Shown in pieces: positions 44,397 to 53,346 of a DNA stretch of 64,000 nucleotides. The position numbers and the translations under genes were made by a program. Source of the DNA: Anaerohalosphaeraceae bacterium (GTDB lineage: Bacteria > Planctomycetota > Phycisphaerae > Sedimentisphaerales > Anaerohalosphaeraceae); contig DAOSUR010000003.1 in assembly GCA_035378985.1 (NCBI GenBank), forward strand, positions 124,001-188,000. The letters run 5' to 3'. The notes beneath the pieces are model-generated. The model was not told the origin of the DNA. It worked only from the letters and a program-made list of their open reading frames with translations, and ran no database searches. The number at the start of each line of letters is the position of its first letter. Position 1 is the stretch's first letter.

Positions 44397-46223
44397 TTAT
44401 TCCCTTTCAATCTGAAAAATAAACGCATTTCCTGCCGCCCGCGGTTCGACTCGAATTTGGCCGCCGTGGGCTTCGATAATCTGTTTGGTTATGTACAATC
44501 CAAGACCGGTTCCTTTGACCTTTTTCTTGTCCGGATTATCCAGACGGGAGAATTTTTTGAAAAGCAGCGGCAATTCATTCGGCTGAATCGGCCGACCGTC
44601 GTTATAAACCTCCACCTCAACCCGTCCGTCCAAAAGGCGAGCCGAAAGTTCAATTCGTCCCCCTTCTGCACCATATTTGGCGGCATTATTAATTAAATTG
44701 TTCGCAACAATCTGAAGGAGGTCCGGATCGGCATTGACCCGCAAAGCGGGGTCAATCCGGTTCACAACGGTCATTTGTTTGTCTTCAATCAATTTGGAGA
44801 AAATATGTACGGATATATCCACAATATCTTTCCGAAGGCAAATCGGCTGTTTGTTGATTTCCAGTTTTTCCCGCTCTATTCGGCTTAAGTTCAGGAACTT
44901 CTTGACCGTAGCATCGAGATAATCCAGATTTCGGCAGATCGAATCAATGGCTCGCTTCTGCTTAAAATTCAGCATCCCCAGAAGGCCGTCCCGCAGCGAA
45001 TAGGCGTTAATAACCGCGGAAGCCAGCATTCCTTTTAATTCGTGGGCCACAAAACCGATTAAATCCAGATAACTTTTGTTCAGTTCCGCCAGCTTTTCAT
45101 TGCTGATTTTCAAAGACAGTTCCCGGTGCCTCAGCTGGGCACTCATTTCATTGAAGGACTTGGCCAGCTGGTCAAGCTCTTCGACAGAAGTCTGGGCCGG
45201 CACTTCGTGTCCCCATTCTCCTTTGGCCAATTTGCGAGTTGCCTCCAGCAGCAAAGTAATCGGGTGCAGGATGGACCCTGTCAGAACAAAAGCTACAATG
45301 CCCGCCAGCAGAAGAGCGGCCGCAACTGCCAGCAAAAACAGCACCAAAATCTTGGCGGCAATATCGGTCAGCTGCTCCTCCAGAATTCCGACATACAGAA
45401 TTCCAATTATGTTCCCATCAATATCGCGAATCGGTTCATAGGCGGAACGGTACCAGTTGCCCACGACCTCGGCCCGGTCATGCCAGCGTCTTCCTTCCCG
45501 AATGACGCTGTCATAAACAGCCTGCGAAACGTGCGTACCAACGGCACGCCGGCCCTCTTTGTCCAAAACGTTCGTAGCAATCCGAATACCGTCCTGAAAA
45601 ATGGTTACAGTCCCCACCGGTTTTCCGCGATATTGTTCCTCCCCGAAAACAAGAAGCCGAAGTTTATCCACAAATATATAATCCTGATTCACCAGACGTC
45701 CGCCGTAAATCACAGATTCGATTTGGCCATCCGGCCCTAAAAGGGGCAAGGCATATTCCTTGACGATTCCGCCTTCTGTAAACTCCTCTTTTGATGAACC
45801 TTTAATCGGAATCCGCGCTCGTTGCCGAACCGCCTCCGGCATTCGGGCTAATTCTTCCGGACCAACCAATCTCGTCCCCCCCATGGGGACTCTGCTCTCA
45901 AAAACTTTCTGGACAATTCGGCTTGCAGCAATTCGGGCGTTATCCGATGACAAGCGGAAAAGATAATCAAGATCAAGACTTTTTCGCAAAGTCTCAAGGT
46001 CTTGATTATAAGAAACCAGTTTCATCCGAGTCCCGATATTTTCTATTTCGCTCGCATAAAACAGACGGGCACTGTCCAAATAATGATTGACCTGTTTTTG
46101 TGTTCGCTCAAAAAGCTGCTGCTGAATCACCCAATATCCAAGACAAAATACGCTGACCGCCAAGACGAGATTGACCGTCAGAAAAGAGAACAGCAGGCGA
46201 TTTTTGAGGGTTTTGATTTTCAT
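44397..46223 (-). CDS. Membrane sensor histidine kinase (Cache-HAMP-HisKA-HATPase)
   Basis: 608 residues. One membrane segment at residues 9-30, a periplasmic Cache-like domain (about 35-275; contains GGRLVNQDYIFVDKLR and YRSAYEPIRDIDGNIIGILYVG), a second membrane segment near 285-310, HAMP, then a HisKA-like H-box FVAHELKG near 388 and HATPase N, G1 and G2 boxes (NNLINNAAKYG, GTGLGLYITKQIIEAHGG). The H-box has KG where TP/SP is common. It overlaps the rex stop as ATGA, so kinase, repressor and hydrogenase are co-expressed. Ligand unknown. Confidence 0.92.
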   Translation of the reverse strand: MKIKTLKNRLLFSFLTVNLVLAVSVFCLGYWVIQQQLFERTQKQVNHYLDSARLFYASEIENIGTRMKLVSYNQDLETLRKSLDLDYLFRLSSDNARIAASRIVQKVFESRVPMGGTRLVGPEELARMPEAVRQRARIPIKGSSKEEFTEGGIVKEYALPLLGPDGQIESVIYGGRLVNQDYIFVDKLRLLVFGEEQYRGKPVGTVTIFQDGIRIATNVLDKEGRRAVGTHVSQAVYDSVIREGRRWHDRAEVVGNWYRSAYEPIRDIDGNIIGILYVGILEEQLTDIAAKILVLFLLAVAAALLLAGIVAFVLTGSILHPITLLLEATRKLAKGEWGHEVPAQTSVEELDQLAKSFNEMSAQLRHRELSLKISNEKLAELNKSYLDLIGFVAHELKGMLASAVINAYSLRDGLLGMLNFKQKRAIDSICRNLDYLDATVKKFLNLSRIEREKLEINKQPICLRKDIVDISVHIFSKLIEDKQMTVVNRIDPALRVNADPDLLQIVANNLINNAAKYGAEGGRIELSARLLDGRVEVEVYNDGRPIQPNELPLLFKKFSRLDNPDKKKVKGTGLGLYITKQIIEAHGGQIRVEPRAAGNAFIFQIERE

Positions 46224-46852
46224 TCAATCTGTCCGGTTTTCTGCATCGCATTGACAAAGTAAATCAGGTTTTCCAGCTCGACTTCAAGATTAATATTGTT
46301 AATAATGACTTTCTCAGCTCCCCGTAGCTGAATCGGCGCGAAATTCAGAATCCCCATAATTCCGGAACGAATCATTAGTTCAGAAACGTGATGAGCCGCC
46401 ACATCCGGCACAGCAAGAATCGCCACACGAATCGAGTTTTTTTTCACGTAGTCCGCAAACTCTTCCAAGGGCAGGATGGGCGGGTCAGAATCCCGGTGAA
46501 TTTTCTCCGGGTCGATATCAAATGCGGCAGTTATTTTGATTCCCCCTGACTCGAATCCCTTGTATCGCATCAGGGCGGTTCCGATATTGCCGGCCCCCAC
46601 CAAAACCACCCGCTGGAGTTCATTTTTGCCGAGAATTTCAAGAATCTTGGAAATCAGCTCATCCACACTGTAGCCGCCTCGACGATTCCCCGTAATTCCA
46701 AAAAGTGAAAAGTCCTTCCGAACCTGGGAAGAAGTCACCCCTGCCGCATCCGCCAGGTTGCCTGAAAAAACTTTTACAAACCCTAAGGCCTTCAGCCGCT
46801 GGAGGGCGCTTTTGTATCGCGACAATCTAATTATACATTTTCTGTTCACCAT
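46220..46852 (-). CDS. rex: Redox-sensing repressor Rex
   Basis: 210 residues. N-terminal winged helix (LSRYKSALQRLKALG, SSQVRKDFSLFG) and NAD(H)-binding Rossmann fold with VLVGAGNIGTAL near residue 84. Rex senses the NADH/NAD ratio and represses fermentation and hydrogenase genes until NADH is high. Being first in the hydrogenase operon implies autoregulation plus control of the hnd genes. Confidence 0.95.
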   Translation of the reverse strand: MVNRKCIIRLSRYKSALQRLKALGFVKVFSGNLADAAGVTSSQVRKDFSLFGITGNRRGGYSVDELISKILEILGKNELQRVVLVGAGNIGTALMRYKGFESGGIKITAAFDIDPEKIHRDSDPPILPLEEFADYVKKNSIRVAILAVPDVAAHHVSELMIRSGIMGILNFAPIQLRGAEKVIINNINLEVELENLIYFVNAMQKTGQIE

Positions 46853-46926
46853 TAACTTCCCCTTTTCCTTTTTTATTTTCCTTCTAATGCCTTTTTATAA
46901 TTCTTTGTGTCCCATTATTTAAAACA

Positions 46927-46954
46927 AATATAAAATAGACTCAAAAAATGTCAA
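46927..46954 (-). promoter_or_regulatory. Promoter of the rex-hydrogenase operon
   Basis: Minus-strand TTGACA and TATATT with 16-base spacing, about 75 bases before the rex start. The surrounding 180 bases are AT-rich; no full Rex operator (TTGTGA-type inverted repeat) is recognisable, only a spaced TTTGT...ACAAA pair. Confidence 0.65.
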
Positions 46955-47033
46955 GAGTTTATGCTATTTTAATCACAATATTTTTGATTTTTTCACATTT
47001 AGAGATAATATATTGTTATAAAGAGACTTAAAA

Positions 47034-48578
47034 TCACAATGGATTCCAAAAATGACCGGTTTTTTGAATAAGCTCATCAGCAGGAAGGATTGAAGATGTT
47101 CCGGAGGGATAAATGAATATATTATTTTCTTTTGAGTTATTCCATCTATCTAAAACCGGCTCGAGAAGTTTCCAGGCAAGGAGAATAGAATCATGCCGCG
47201 TAAAGAGTGTCTGGTCACCTACAAGGCAATCTAAAAGAAGCTGCTGATAGGCCTCCGGCATCCGGAATCCGAAGATTTGCCGATAATCTACGGCCATCTC
47301 GAGGGTTGCAAGAGACAACTTCGCTCCGGGCCTTTTGGCCTGCAATTGCAGGAAAATCCCCTCTTCCGGCTGAATCTGAAAACGGAGACTATTGGCAGGC
47401 AGTATCTCTCGCTCAAACTGCGGAAAAAGAGTATGGGGAACAGACTTGAAACAGACAACAACCTCCGTCAGCTTTCGCGGAAGACGCTTGCCCGTGCGCA
47501 AATAAAAAGGAACCCCGTTCCAACGCCAATTCTCAATCAGGATTCGAGCCGCCGCAAACGTCTCCGTTATGGAGTCCGGCCGGATGCCTTTCTCCTGCCG
47601 ATACCCACAGACAGCTTTGCCGTCAACTTCTCCAGGGCCGTATTGAGCTCGGACCACAGAAGGATTCAAAGGGTCCGCAGATAAAGGAGCAATCGAGCGC
47701 AACACCTTGGCCTTTTCATCCCGAACGGCCTCCGCACTCAGAGAACTGGGGGGTTCCATCGCAACCAGAGACAGAATCTGGAGCATGTGGTTTTGAAACA
47801 TATCCCGCAAGGCCCCCGTCTGGTCATAATAGCCCCCTCGATGTTCTACGCCGATCGATTCAGCGATTGTAATCTGGACATGGTCGATATAATTTCGGTT
47901 CCAAATGGGCTCAAACAGACTGTTGGCAAACCGAAAGACCAGTATATTCTGGACCGTATCTTTACCGAGATAATGATCCAGACGATAGATTTGGGATTCA
48001 TGAAAACAGCGATGCAGGGCCCGCTCCAGGTCCGCTGCGGAGGCCGTATCCGTTCCAAACGGCTTCTCCAAAACCAGCCGTACCTGCTGAAAGCGTCCTG
48101 TAGAGACCGGACAAGCCAGTTTGGTTTCCGCCAGCCGTTCAACGATTGGTTTAACCACCGTCGGCGGCACCGCCAGATAAAACAAACGAACCCCCTCGAT
48201 GCTGAAGCGGCTGTCCAGATCTGTCATACGCCGCCGAATTGTTTCATAAAGGTCTTTGGACTGATAATCCCCCGCTGCATAAAAACACCGTTCCAGAAAA
48301 GCCGCTTTTGAAGAAACCTTTCCGGCTGTTTCCGCCGGGAGATTTTTCTCAATCCCCGCCCGAAACGACTCATCGGTCATCGGCGTCCGTCCGCAGCCGA
48401 GCAGATAAAAGGACTGACTCATCAGGCCGGAGGAAAAAAGGGCATACAGACTCGGATACAGCTTTCGATGGGCCAGGTCTCCGGAGGCCCCAAAGACGAC
48501 AACGGAGGATGGACCGGCGGCGGTTTCCACGCAGAAAATAGGGCCGCTTTCCTGAAGTTTGGGAACAATTTTTTCCAT
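47034..48578 (-). CDS. zwf: Glucose-6-phosphate 1-dehydrogenase
   Basis: 514 residues. The Rossmann motif VVFGASGDLAHRKLYPSL near residue 28, the substrate-binding RLDHYLGKDTVQN near 198 and EKPFGTD, plus GVPFYLRTGKRLP. It oxidises glucose-6-phosphate with NAD(P)+ at the entry of the oxidative pentose phosphate route. A GGGAAG lies upstream. It stands alone here, without pgl or gnd. Confidence 0.96.
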   Translation of the reverse strand: MEKIVPKLQESGPIFCVETAAGPSSVVVFGASGDLAHRKLYPSLYALFSSGLMSQSFYLLGCGRTPMTDESFRAGIEKNLPAETAGKVSSKAAFLERCFYAAGDYQSKDLYETIRRRMTDLDSRFSIEGVRLFYLAVPPTVVKPIVERLAETKLACPVSTGRFQQVRLVLEKPFGTDTASAADLERALHRCFHESQIYRLDHYLGKDTVQNILVFRFANSLFEPIWNRNYIDHVQITIAESIGVEHRGGYYDQTGALRDMFQNHMLQILSLVAMEPPSSLSAEAVRDEKAKVLRSIAPLSADPLNPSVVRAQYGPGEVDGKAVCGYRQEKGIRPDSITETFAAARILIENWRWNGVPFYLRTGKRLPRKLTEVVVCFKSVPHTLFPQFEREILPANSLRFQIQPEEGIFLQLQAKRPGAKLSLATLEMAVDYRQIFGFRMPEAYQQLLLDCLVGDQTLFTRHDSILLAWKLLEPVLDRWNNSKENNIFIYPSGTSSILPADELIQKTGHFWNPL

Positions 48579-48607
48579 TCGCCGCTTCCCCAGGCTGTTT
48601 CAAAGAA

Positions 48608-48638
48608 AAAAGCCCCAAGAACATTTCTTAGGGCTTTT
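48608..48638 (-). terminator. Bidirectional-looking terminator after rubredoxin
   Basis: AAAAGCCC and GGGCTTTT flank an inner AAGAA/TTCTT pairing around a 3-base loop. It lies 16 bases after the rubredoxin stop on the minus strand, closing the nqr-rubredoxin run before zwf. Confidence 0.8.
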
Positions 48639-48653
48639 CTCAATACCCTGTCA

Positions 48654-48815
48654 TCAGCGGACTTCTTCAAATTCCTCTTTTCCGGCGCCGCATTCCGGGC
48701 AAACCCAGTCTTCCGGCAGGTCTTCAAAAGCCGTACCGGGCTGGACCCCGTTTTCCGGATCTCCCTTTTTCGGGTCATAAATATACCCGCACATCAGACA
48801 GCGATACTTTTTCAT
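48654..48815 (-). CDS. Rubredoxin
   Basis: 53 residues from the ATG at 48815 behind AAGGA; the longer open frame upstream is not rubredoxin-like. Two CxxC iron-binding motifs, YRCLMCGYIYD and WVCPECGAGK, with the usual length. A one-electron carrier, probably donating to the FprA flavoprotein and rubrerythrin encoded in the same run. Confidence 0.95.
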   Translation of the reverse strand: MKKYRCLMCGYIYDPKKGDPENGVQPGTAFEDLPEDWVCPECGAGKEEFEEVR

Positions 48816-48846
48816 CGTAAACATCCTTTCGAATCCAAAAACCGTT

Positions 48847-49302
48847 TTACTCAAAGAGAACCCGTACCAGGTCCTCCGGCTCCAAACGATAAGAAGCCCC
48901 CTTTCCTTCAAAAAACCCGTGGGCCTCAATCAGGTGGATATTCAAATCCGACCAAACAATCTCGCGTCCCGTATCGAAGCGTCGGCAGACGGTCAGCCGC
49001 TTGGGAAAACGGCCCGGATGCGGCCACGGACAGATCAGCCCCCCCTTCCATTCTTCACAGCGGACGTCAAATTTTCCCTCCAGCTGAACGGGATTGCCCA
49101 AAGCGGCGGATGCGGCTTCCGTCAGTCTTCGCATTCGCTCGGCAATCTGGGCCGCTGTTTTGCCCAGCCGTTCCAGGCAGGCGGCATCCTCCCGAATCAC
49201 TTCCTCCGGCGTGCGCGGGTCATCCCCCATAAACCCGCCGGCGACGAACTTGGAGCTTCGGAGCAGTTTTTCCAATCGAATGTCCGAAGGCGAACGTTTC
49301 AT
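48847..49302 (-). CDS. Unknown protein encoded after nqrF
   Basis: 151 residues, predicted soluble, with an N-terminal charged helix and a compact C-terminal part with WKGGLICPWPHPGRF and WSDLNIHLIEAHGFFEG. No family recognised. It starts nine bases after nqrF and is followed by rubredoxin, so it may be a small accessory of the redox system. No membrane segment or cluster motif is seen (two Cys only). Confidence 0.6.
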   Translation of the reverse strand: MKRSPSDIRLEKLLRSSKFVAGGFMGDDPRTPEEVIREDAACLERLGKTAAQIAERMRRLTEAASAALGNPVQLEGKFDVRCEEWKGGLICPWPHPGRFPKRLTVCRRFDTGREIVWSDLNIHLIEAHGFFEGKGASYRLEPEDLVRVLFE

Positions 49303-49311
49303 ACCGTTTCT

Positions 49312-50415
49312 CTATGCAAATTTATCATAATAAATCTTCTCATCGGGTATCCCCATCTGCCGGAGGACCCGCATGGCCGCTTCAATCATCCCGGGGCCGC
49401 CGCACAGATACCCCTCCCAGCCGTCCAGCCGCTCAAAACTGCGCTGAACCGCTTCGGTCACCAGCCCCGTCTGACCGGACCATCGACTTTCAGGGGCCGG
49501 CTTGGCCACGACCGGCACAAAACGAAAATTCGGCAGGGTCTGTTCAAATGCCTTCATTTCATCCAGCAGACACAAATCCTCCGTGCGGTTTCCTCCGAAA
49601 AAGAAAACCGTCTGACGGCCGTCATTGGCATGTTTCATCTGCCAGAGGATGGAAACAAACGGTGCAATGCCGCTGCCGCCGGCGATAAACAGTTTCGGCG
49701 TCTGCGTATCCCGAAGATAAAAATCCCCGAAAGGTCCGGTGAACGAAACAGGATCCCCCTGGCGAAGATAGTCAAAGCACCAAGTGGTGCAGATGCCTTT
49801 CGGAACACGGCGGATAATCAAATCAATCCGTCGGCTGTCAAGCGGATCGGAGGCGATGGAATACGCCCGCATCACTTCCTCCCGGCTGCCTTTATAGGGG
49901 GGACAGCGAAGCTGAACATATTGTCCGGCCGTAAATGAAATCGTCTCCGGTTCGGTCAGTTCAAAGGTAAACCGCTTCATATCATAGGTCAAGTCTTCGA
50001 TTCGGCTGCATCGGGCCTGATACTGACGCACCCGGAAAAGCTCCTCCGGAATTTCAATCGCCAGCGGTCCGCGCACCTTGACCTGACAAGACAGCCGGAC
50101 GCCGGCTTGCTGCTCCTGTTGGGTCAAAAGCGGCGTTTCCGTCGGCAGGAACGGCCCGCCGCCCTCAAGGACCTTCACTTTGCACACACCGCAGGTGCCC
50201 CGTCCGCCGCAGGCGCTTGGAATAAAAATCTTCTTTTCCTGCAGAGAAGACAAAAGAGATTTTCCGCCCTGAACCGTCTCTTTGCGGGAGCCGTTGAGGG
50301 TCACTTCGCAGGGACCATAGTTTAAAATCAGCCCTTCACAAAGCACCAGAATCAGCGTCAAAAACGCCGCCGCAGAACTGACCGCCAGAACATCTCGAAT
50401 AATCTCAAGCACCAT
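49312..50415 (-). CDS. nqrF: Na+-translocating NADH:quinone reductase subunit F
   Basis: 367 residues. A single N-terminal membrane segment, a [2Fe-2S] ferredoxin domain (SACGGRGTCGVCKVKVLEGG and a later SCQV), an FAD domain with RAYSIASDP, and an NAD(H) domain with GGSGIAPFVSILW; it ends YYDKFA. It accepts hydride from NADH and sends electrons into the membrane complex. It overlaps the nqrE stop by one base (TGATG). Confidence 0.93.
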   Translation of the reverse strand: MVLEIIRDVLAVSSAAAFLTLILVLCEGLILNYGPCEVTLNGSRKETVQGGKSLLSSLQEKKIFIPSACGGRGTCGVCKVKVLEGGGPFLPTETPLLTQQEQQAGVRLSCQVKVRGPLAIEIPEELFRVRQYQARCSRIEDLTYDMKRFTFELTEPETISFTAGQYVQLRCPPYKGSREEVMRAYSIASDPLDSRRIDLIIRRVPKGICTTWCFDYLRQGDPVSFTGPFGDFYLRDTQTPKLFIAGGSGIAPFVSILWQMKHANDGRQTVFFFGGNRTEDLCLLDEMKAFEQTLPNFRFVPVVAKPAPESRWSGQTGLVTEAVQRSFERLDGWEGYLCGGPGMIEAAMRVLRQMGIPDEKIYYDKFA

Positions 50416-51014
50416 CAGGACAGCACTCCCGTAAATCCGATAAAAGCCAGCACCATCAGTCCGGCGATAATCAGAGTAATACCCGGTCCCTGAAGCCCCG
50501 CCGGCACCCGGGACTCATTAAACCGCTGGCGAATCCCCGCCATGGCCAGGATGGCCAGAAGCCAGCCCAATCCGCTTCCGAAACCGTATCCGACGGTCAC
50601 AATCAGGGAATACTCGCGGATGACCATAAAGAGCGAGGCGCCCAGAATCGCACAGTTCACCGTAATCAGCGGCAGAAAGATGCCCAGATTCTGATAGAGC
50701 CGCGGAGAAAACCGGTCCAGAATCATCTCAACTACCTGCACAAACGCCGCAATGATGATAATAAACAGAATAAACCGGAAAAACTCCAGCCCCAGCGGAA
50801 CCAGAATCCAGTGATAGGCCATCCAGTTCAGCAGACAGGTAAACGTCATCACAAAGACGACCGCCCCGCCCAGTCCGGCGGCCGTCCGCACTTCGCGGGA
50901 TACCGACGTAAACGGGCACATCCCCAAAAATGTCGTCAGCAAAATGTTGTTGGTAAAGACAGCGGCAAAACAAACCACAACCGCCTGCCAAAGTTCTGCA
51001 CCCAGTGTATTCAC
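50415..51014 (-). CDS. nqrE: Na+-translocating NADH:quinone reductase subunit E (NqrE/RnfA family)
   Basis: 199 residues from a GTG at 51014 overlapping the nqrD stop as GTGA; this gives the usual N-terminus and length, whereas the longer frame reaches into nqrD. Six hydrophobic segments; AVFTNNILLTTFLGMCPF carries the conserved Cys near residue 25 and ITVNCAILGASLF the second, as in NqrE/RnfA iron-binding sites. Confidence 0.92.
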   Translation of the reverse strand: MNTLGAELWQAVVVCFAAVFTNNILLTTFLGMCPFTSVSREVRTAAGLGGAVVFVMTFTCLLNWMAYHWILVPLGLEFFRFILFIIIIAAFVQVVEMILDRFSPRLYQNLGIFLPLITVNCAILGASLFMVIREYSLIVTVGYGFGSGLGWLLAILAMAGIRQRFNESRVPAGLQGPGITLIIAGLMVLAFIGFTGVLS

Positions 51015-51634
51015 GGCTTCCCCTCCCTGGGCCGAATCGACCGGCAGGCCCAGATAACACAGGCCAGCACAAAAAATCCGCCCGGCGGCATCACCATAAT
51101 AATCCATTTATCCCAATGCGTGGAGAAATACGGCAGCGGCCAGCCGCAGAAGGTCCCCATCCCCAGCCCTTCCCGAATAACCGCAATCACAAGCAGCACA
51201 GCGGAATACCCCAACCCATTAAAAAAACCGTCCCAGAAAGCCGGGCCCGGCGGATTCGAACCGGCAAAGGCCTCGCAGCGGCCCATCACGATGCAGTTGG
51301 TGATAATCAGCCCTACATACGGGCCCAGACTGCGGCTCATATCCGGCCAATAGGCCTTCAGAACCACATCCACTATAATCACATAAAAGGCGATAATCAG
51401 CGTCTGCACCATCATCCGGATATTCCGGGGGGTCCAGCTGCGCAGCAGAGAAACCGTCCAGCAGCTTAAGGCTGTCACGAGCGTCAGAGCCGTACACATC
51501 ACAAACGTATTCAGCACCAGATTGGTAACAGCCAGTGTACTGCAAATCCCCAGAATCTGTCGAAAGATAGGATTATCCTTCCAGAGCCCGTCGCGAATGA
51601 TCTCCTGCATGGGTTTGACAGATGCCGTCTTCAC
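51011..51634 (-). CDS. nqrD: Na+-translocating NADH:quinone reductase subunit D (NqrD/RnfE family)
   Basis: 207 residues from a GTG at 51634 overlapping the nqrC stop as GTGA. Six hydrophobic segments with NPIFRQILGICSTLAVTNLV, LGPYVGLIITNCIVMGRCEA and the conserved Cys of this family. Forms with NqrE the iron-containing core of the pump. Confidence 0.92.
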   Translation of the reverse strand: MKTASVKPMQEIIRDGLWKDNPIFRQILGICSTLAVTNLVLNTFVMCTALTLVTALSCWTVSLLRSWTPRNIRMMVQTLIIAFYVIIVDVVLKAYWPDMSRSLGPYVGLIITNCIVMGRCEAFAGSNPPGPAFWDGFFNGLGYSAVLLVIAVIREGLGMGTFCGWPLPYFSTHWDKWIIMVMPPGGFFVLACVIWACRSIRPREGKP

Positions 51635-52242
51635 AATCGCCCCTCCCTGCGCATCGTATCCAGCCAATCTTTCAGCTGCTCATTCAGAATCGCCTCCAGA
51701 CGCACACAGGTCTGTGTGGCTCCGCTGATGGCGTGCACCTGCCCCTCCGACAAAACCGTCCCTTCCGGCTTCAGCTCCAGCAGCAGCCCCTCCGAGCGAA
51801 GCCGCAGCCCCTCGAACTGACGGCGGAAAAACGGCTCGACAATCCGGGCTCCCAACCCCGGCGTCTCGTTGACCTCATAAAAAGCCAGCCCCTGCAGCGT
51901 TCGACCGTCCGCAGAGACGGCAGCAACTCCCTTAATGGGAGCCCAGAACCCTTTCCCTTCAAACGGCAGAGCAAAACCGGCAAGCCCGCTGTCTTTTTTA
52001 TATACCCAGGCCTTTCCATATTCCGGGCTCTGCGCAAAATGCTCCTGAAACAGCCGATTGACCTCTGCATCCGTGTCATAGGAAAAAGTTCCGAAAGCCG
52101 TCAAAACCGCCTTTTCAAAAGCCAGACGCTCATTGGCCAGAACACGGGTCTGCGTGCCTCGGGCAAATCCGATAATCAGCGTACTGAAGAACGCCGTAAC
52201 CAGGAACATATAGCCGACTGCATAGAAAGAGCGGGAATTCAT
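51631..52242 (-). CDS. nqrC: Na+-translocating NADH:quinone reductase subunit C
   Basis: 203 residues with one N-terminal membrane segment and a periplasmic FMN-binding domain; SGATQT near residue 170 contains the Thr that carries covalently linked FMN. ETPGLGARIVEPFFRRQF is also typical. Overlaps nqrB as ATGA. Confidence 0.93.
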   Translation of the reverse strand: MNSRSFYAVGYMFLVTAFFSTLIIGFARGTQTRVLANERLAFEKAVLTAFGTFSYDTDAEVNRLFQEHFAQSPEYGKAWVYKKDSGLAGFALPFEGKGFWAPIKGVAAVSADGRTLQGLAFYEVNETPGLGARIVEPFFRRQFEGLRLRSEGLLLELKPEGTVLSEGQVHAISGATQTCVRLEAILNEQLKDWLDTMRREGRL

Positions 52243-53300
52243 ACAGCCGCCTCCTGAACCGCTTTGCGGTGCTGCTGCCAGGCATTAACCGCCACATCCA
52301 GAATCGGAGCAAACATATTGCCCAGCAGAACGGCAAACATCAGACCGCCGTTAAAAATAGAAAAATTCCGAATCACCAGCGTGCAGGTCCCGATGAGAAT
52401 CCCATAGATAATTTTGGCCGGTTCCGTACGCGGAGAAGTGACGGGGTCTGTCGCCATAAAAAAGGCACCGAGCAGAAACCCGCCTCCGAGAACGGCCATC
52501 ATCGCCCCGGGCACCGGCTGAACTCCCAGCCGGTAGAGAATTTCGTTCAGGACAGCATAAGAGCCGACTACTGAAAGAATAATAGTCCGGCTGGCTGTTT
52601 TGGTGATAAAAAGGTACACTCCCCCTATCAGAATCAGCAAGGCGCTGGTTGCGCCCGCCGAACCGCCGATTCGCCCGAAGAAAAATCTTTTGAATACCGT
52701 CCATTTGGAGACGGTCACGGTCTGTTTTTCATCAATAAGAAAAGGAATATCTCCCGCCGGCTCGGTCCAGGTCCCCAGCTGAATCCTGCCGGCTTTTTTA
52801 TGAGCCATCGGGGTGGCACTCGTGACGGCCGATACGCCGTCCGGCCCGACAGCGGTTGACCATTGCAGCAAGGCCCCAAGCGGCCCCTGAGCCGGCGGCG
52901 ACCAGATGCCCGTCATCGCTACAGGAAAGCAGATATAGACGAAACAGCATCCGGCCATCGCCGGATTGAAGAAATTCCTTCCGAATCCGCCGAAAACCTC
53001 CTTGCTGAAAATAACGGCAAAGGCCATTCCGACGGCCAGCACATGCCAGCCCACGGTCGGCGGCATAATCAGGACAAACAGGATGGCTGTTACAAACACG
53101 GCTTCGCTGACCGGCTCGTTTCGGCGGCGGCAGAAAAGCCATTCTAGAAAAAACCCCCACACGCAGCAGAAGGCCGCCATCGCGACAATCCGAAAACCGA
53201 AATAATACCATCCGCCCAGCAGACAGGGCACCAGCGCCAGCAGCACTTTTCGCATCACCGGCTGCTTGCGGAGCCAAGACTGTCGGGCCTGCGGGGTCAT
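52239..53300 (-). CDS. nqrB: Na+-translocating NADH:quinone reductase subunit B
   Basis: 353 residues with about nine hydrophobic segments. GRNFFNPAMAG and VTSATPMA (FMN-linked Thr) are the family landmarks; MATDPVTSPRTEPAKIIYGI is also conserved. It is the first nqr gene here. The usual nqrA is missing: the next gene upstream is a ferritin-like protein. Possibly transcribed with the ferritin genes across a 46-base gap. Confidence 0.93.
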   Translation of the reverse strand: MTPQARQSWLRKQPVMRKVLLALVPCLLGGWYYFGFRIVAMAAFCCVWGFFLEWLFCRRRNEPVSEAVFVTAILFVLIMPPTVGWHVLAVGMAFAVIFSKEVFGGFGRNFFNPAMAGCCFVYICFPVAMTGIWSPPAQGPLGALLQWSTAVGPDGVSAVTSATPMAHKKAGRIQLGTWTEPAGDIPFLIDEKQTVTVSKWTVFKRFFFGRIGGSAGATSALLILIGGVYLFITKTASRTIILSVVGSYAVLNEILYRLGVQPVPGAMMAVLGGGFLLGAFFMATDPVTSPRTEPAKIIYGILIGTCTLVIRNFSIFNGGLMFAVLLGNMFAPILDVAVNAWQQHRKAVQEAAV

Positions 53301-53346
53301 CGGGTGTCTCTTGCCTCCCTGCCGCTGCAGATTTCAAACCGTCCTG

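Noticed and set aside
46853..47033. Rex operator upstream of rex
   Set aside because: Only a partial TTTGT...ACAAA pair with wrong spacing was found; not reported as a site.
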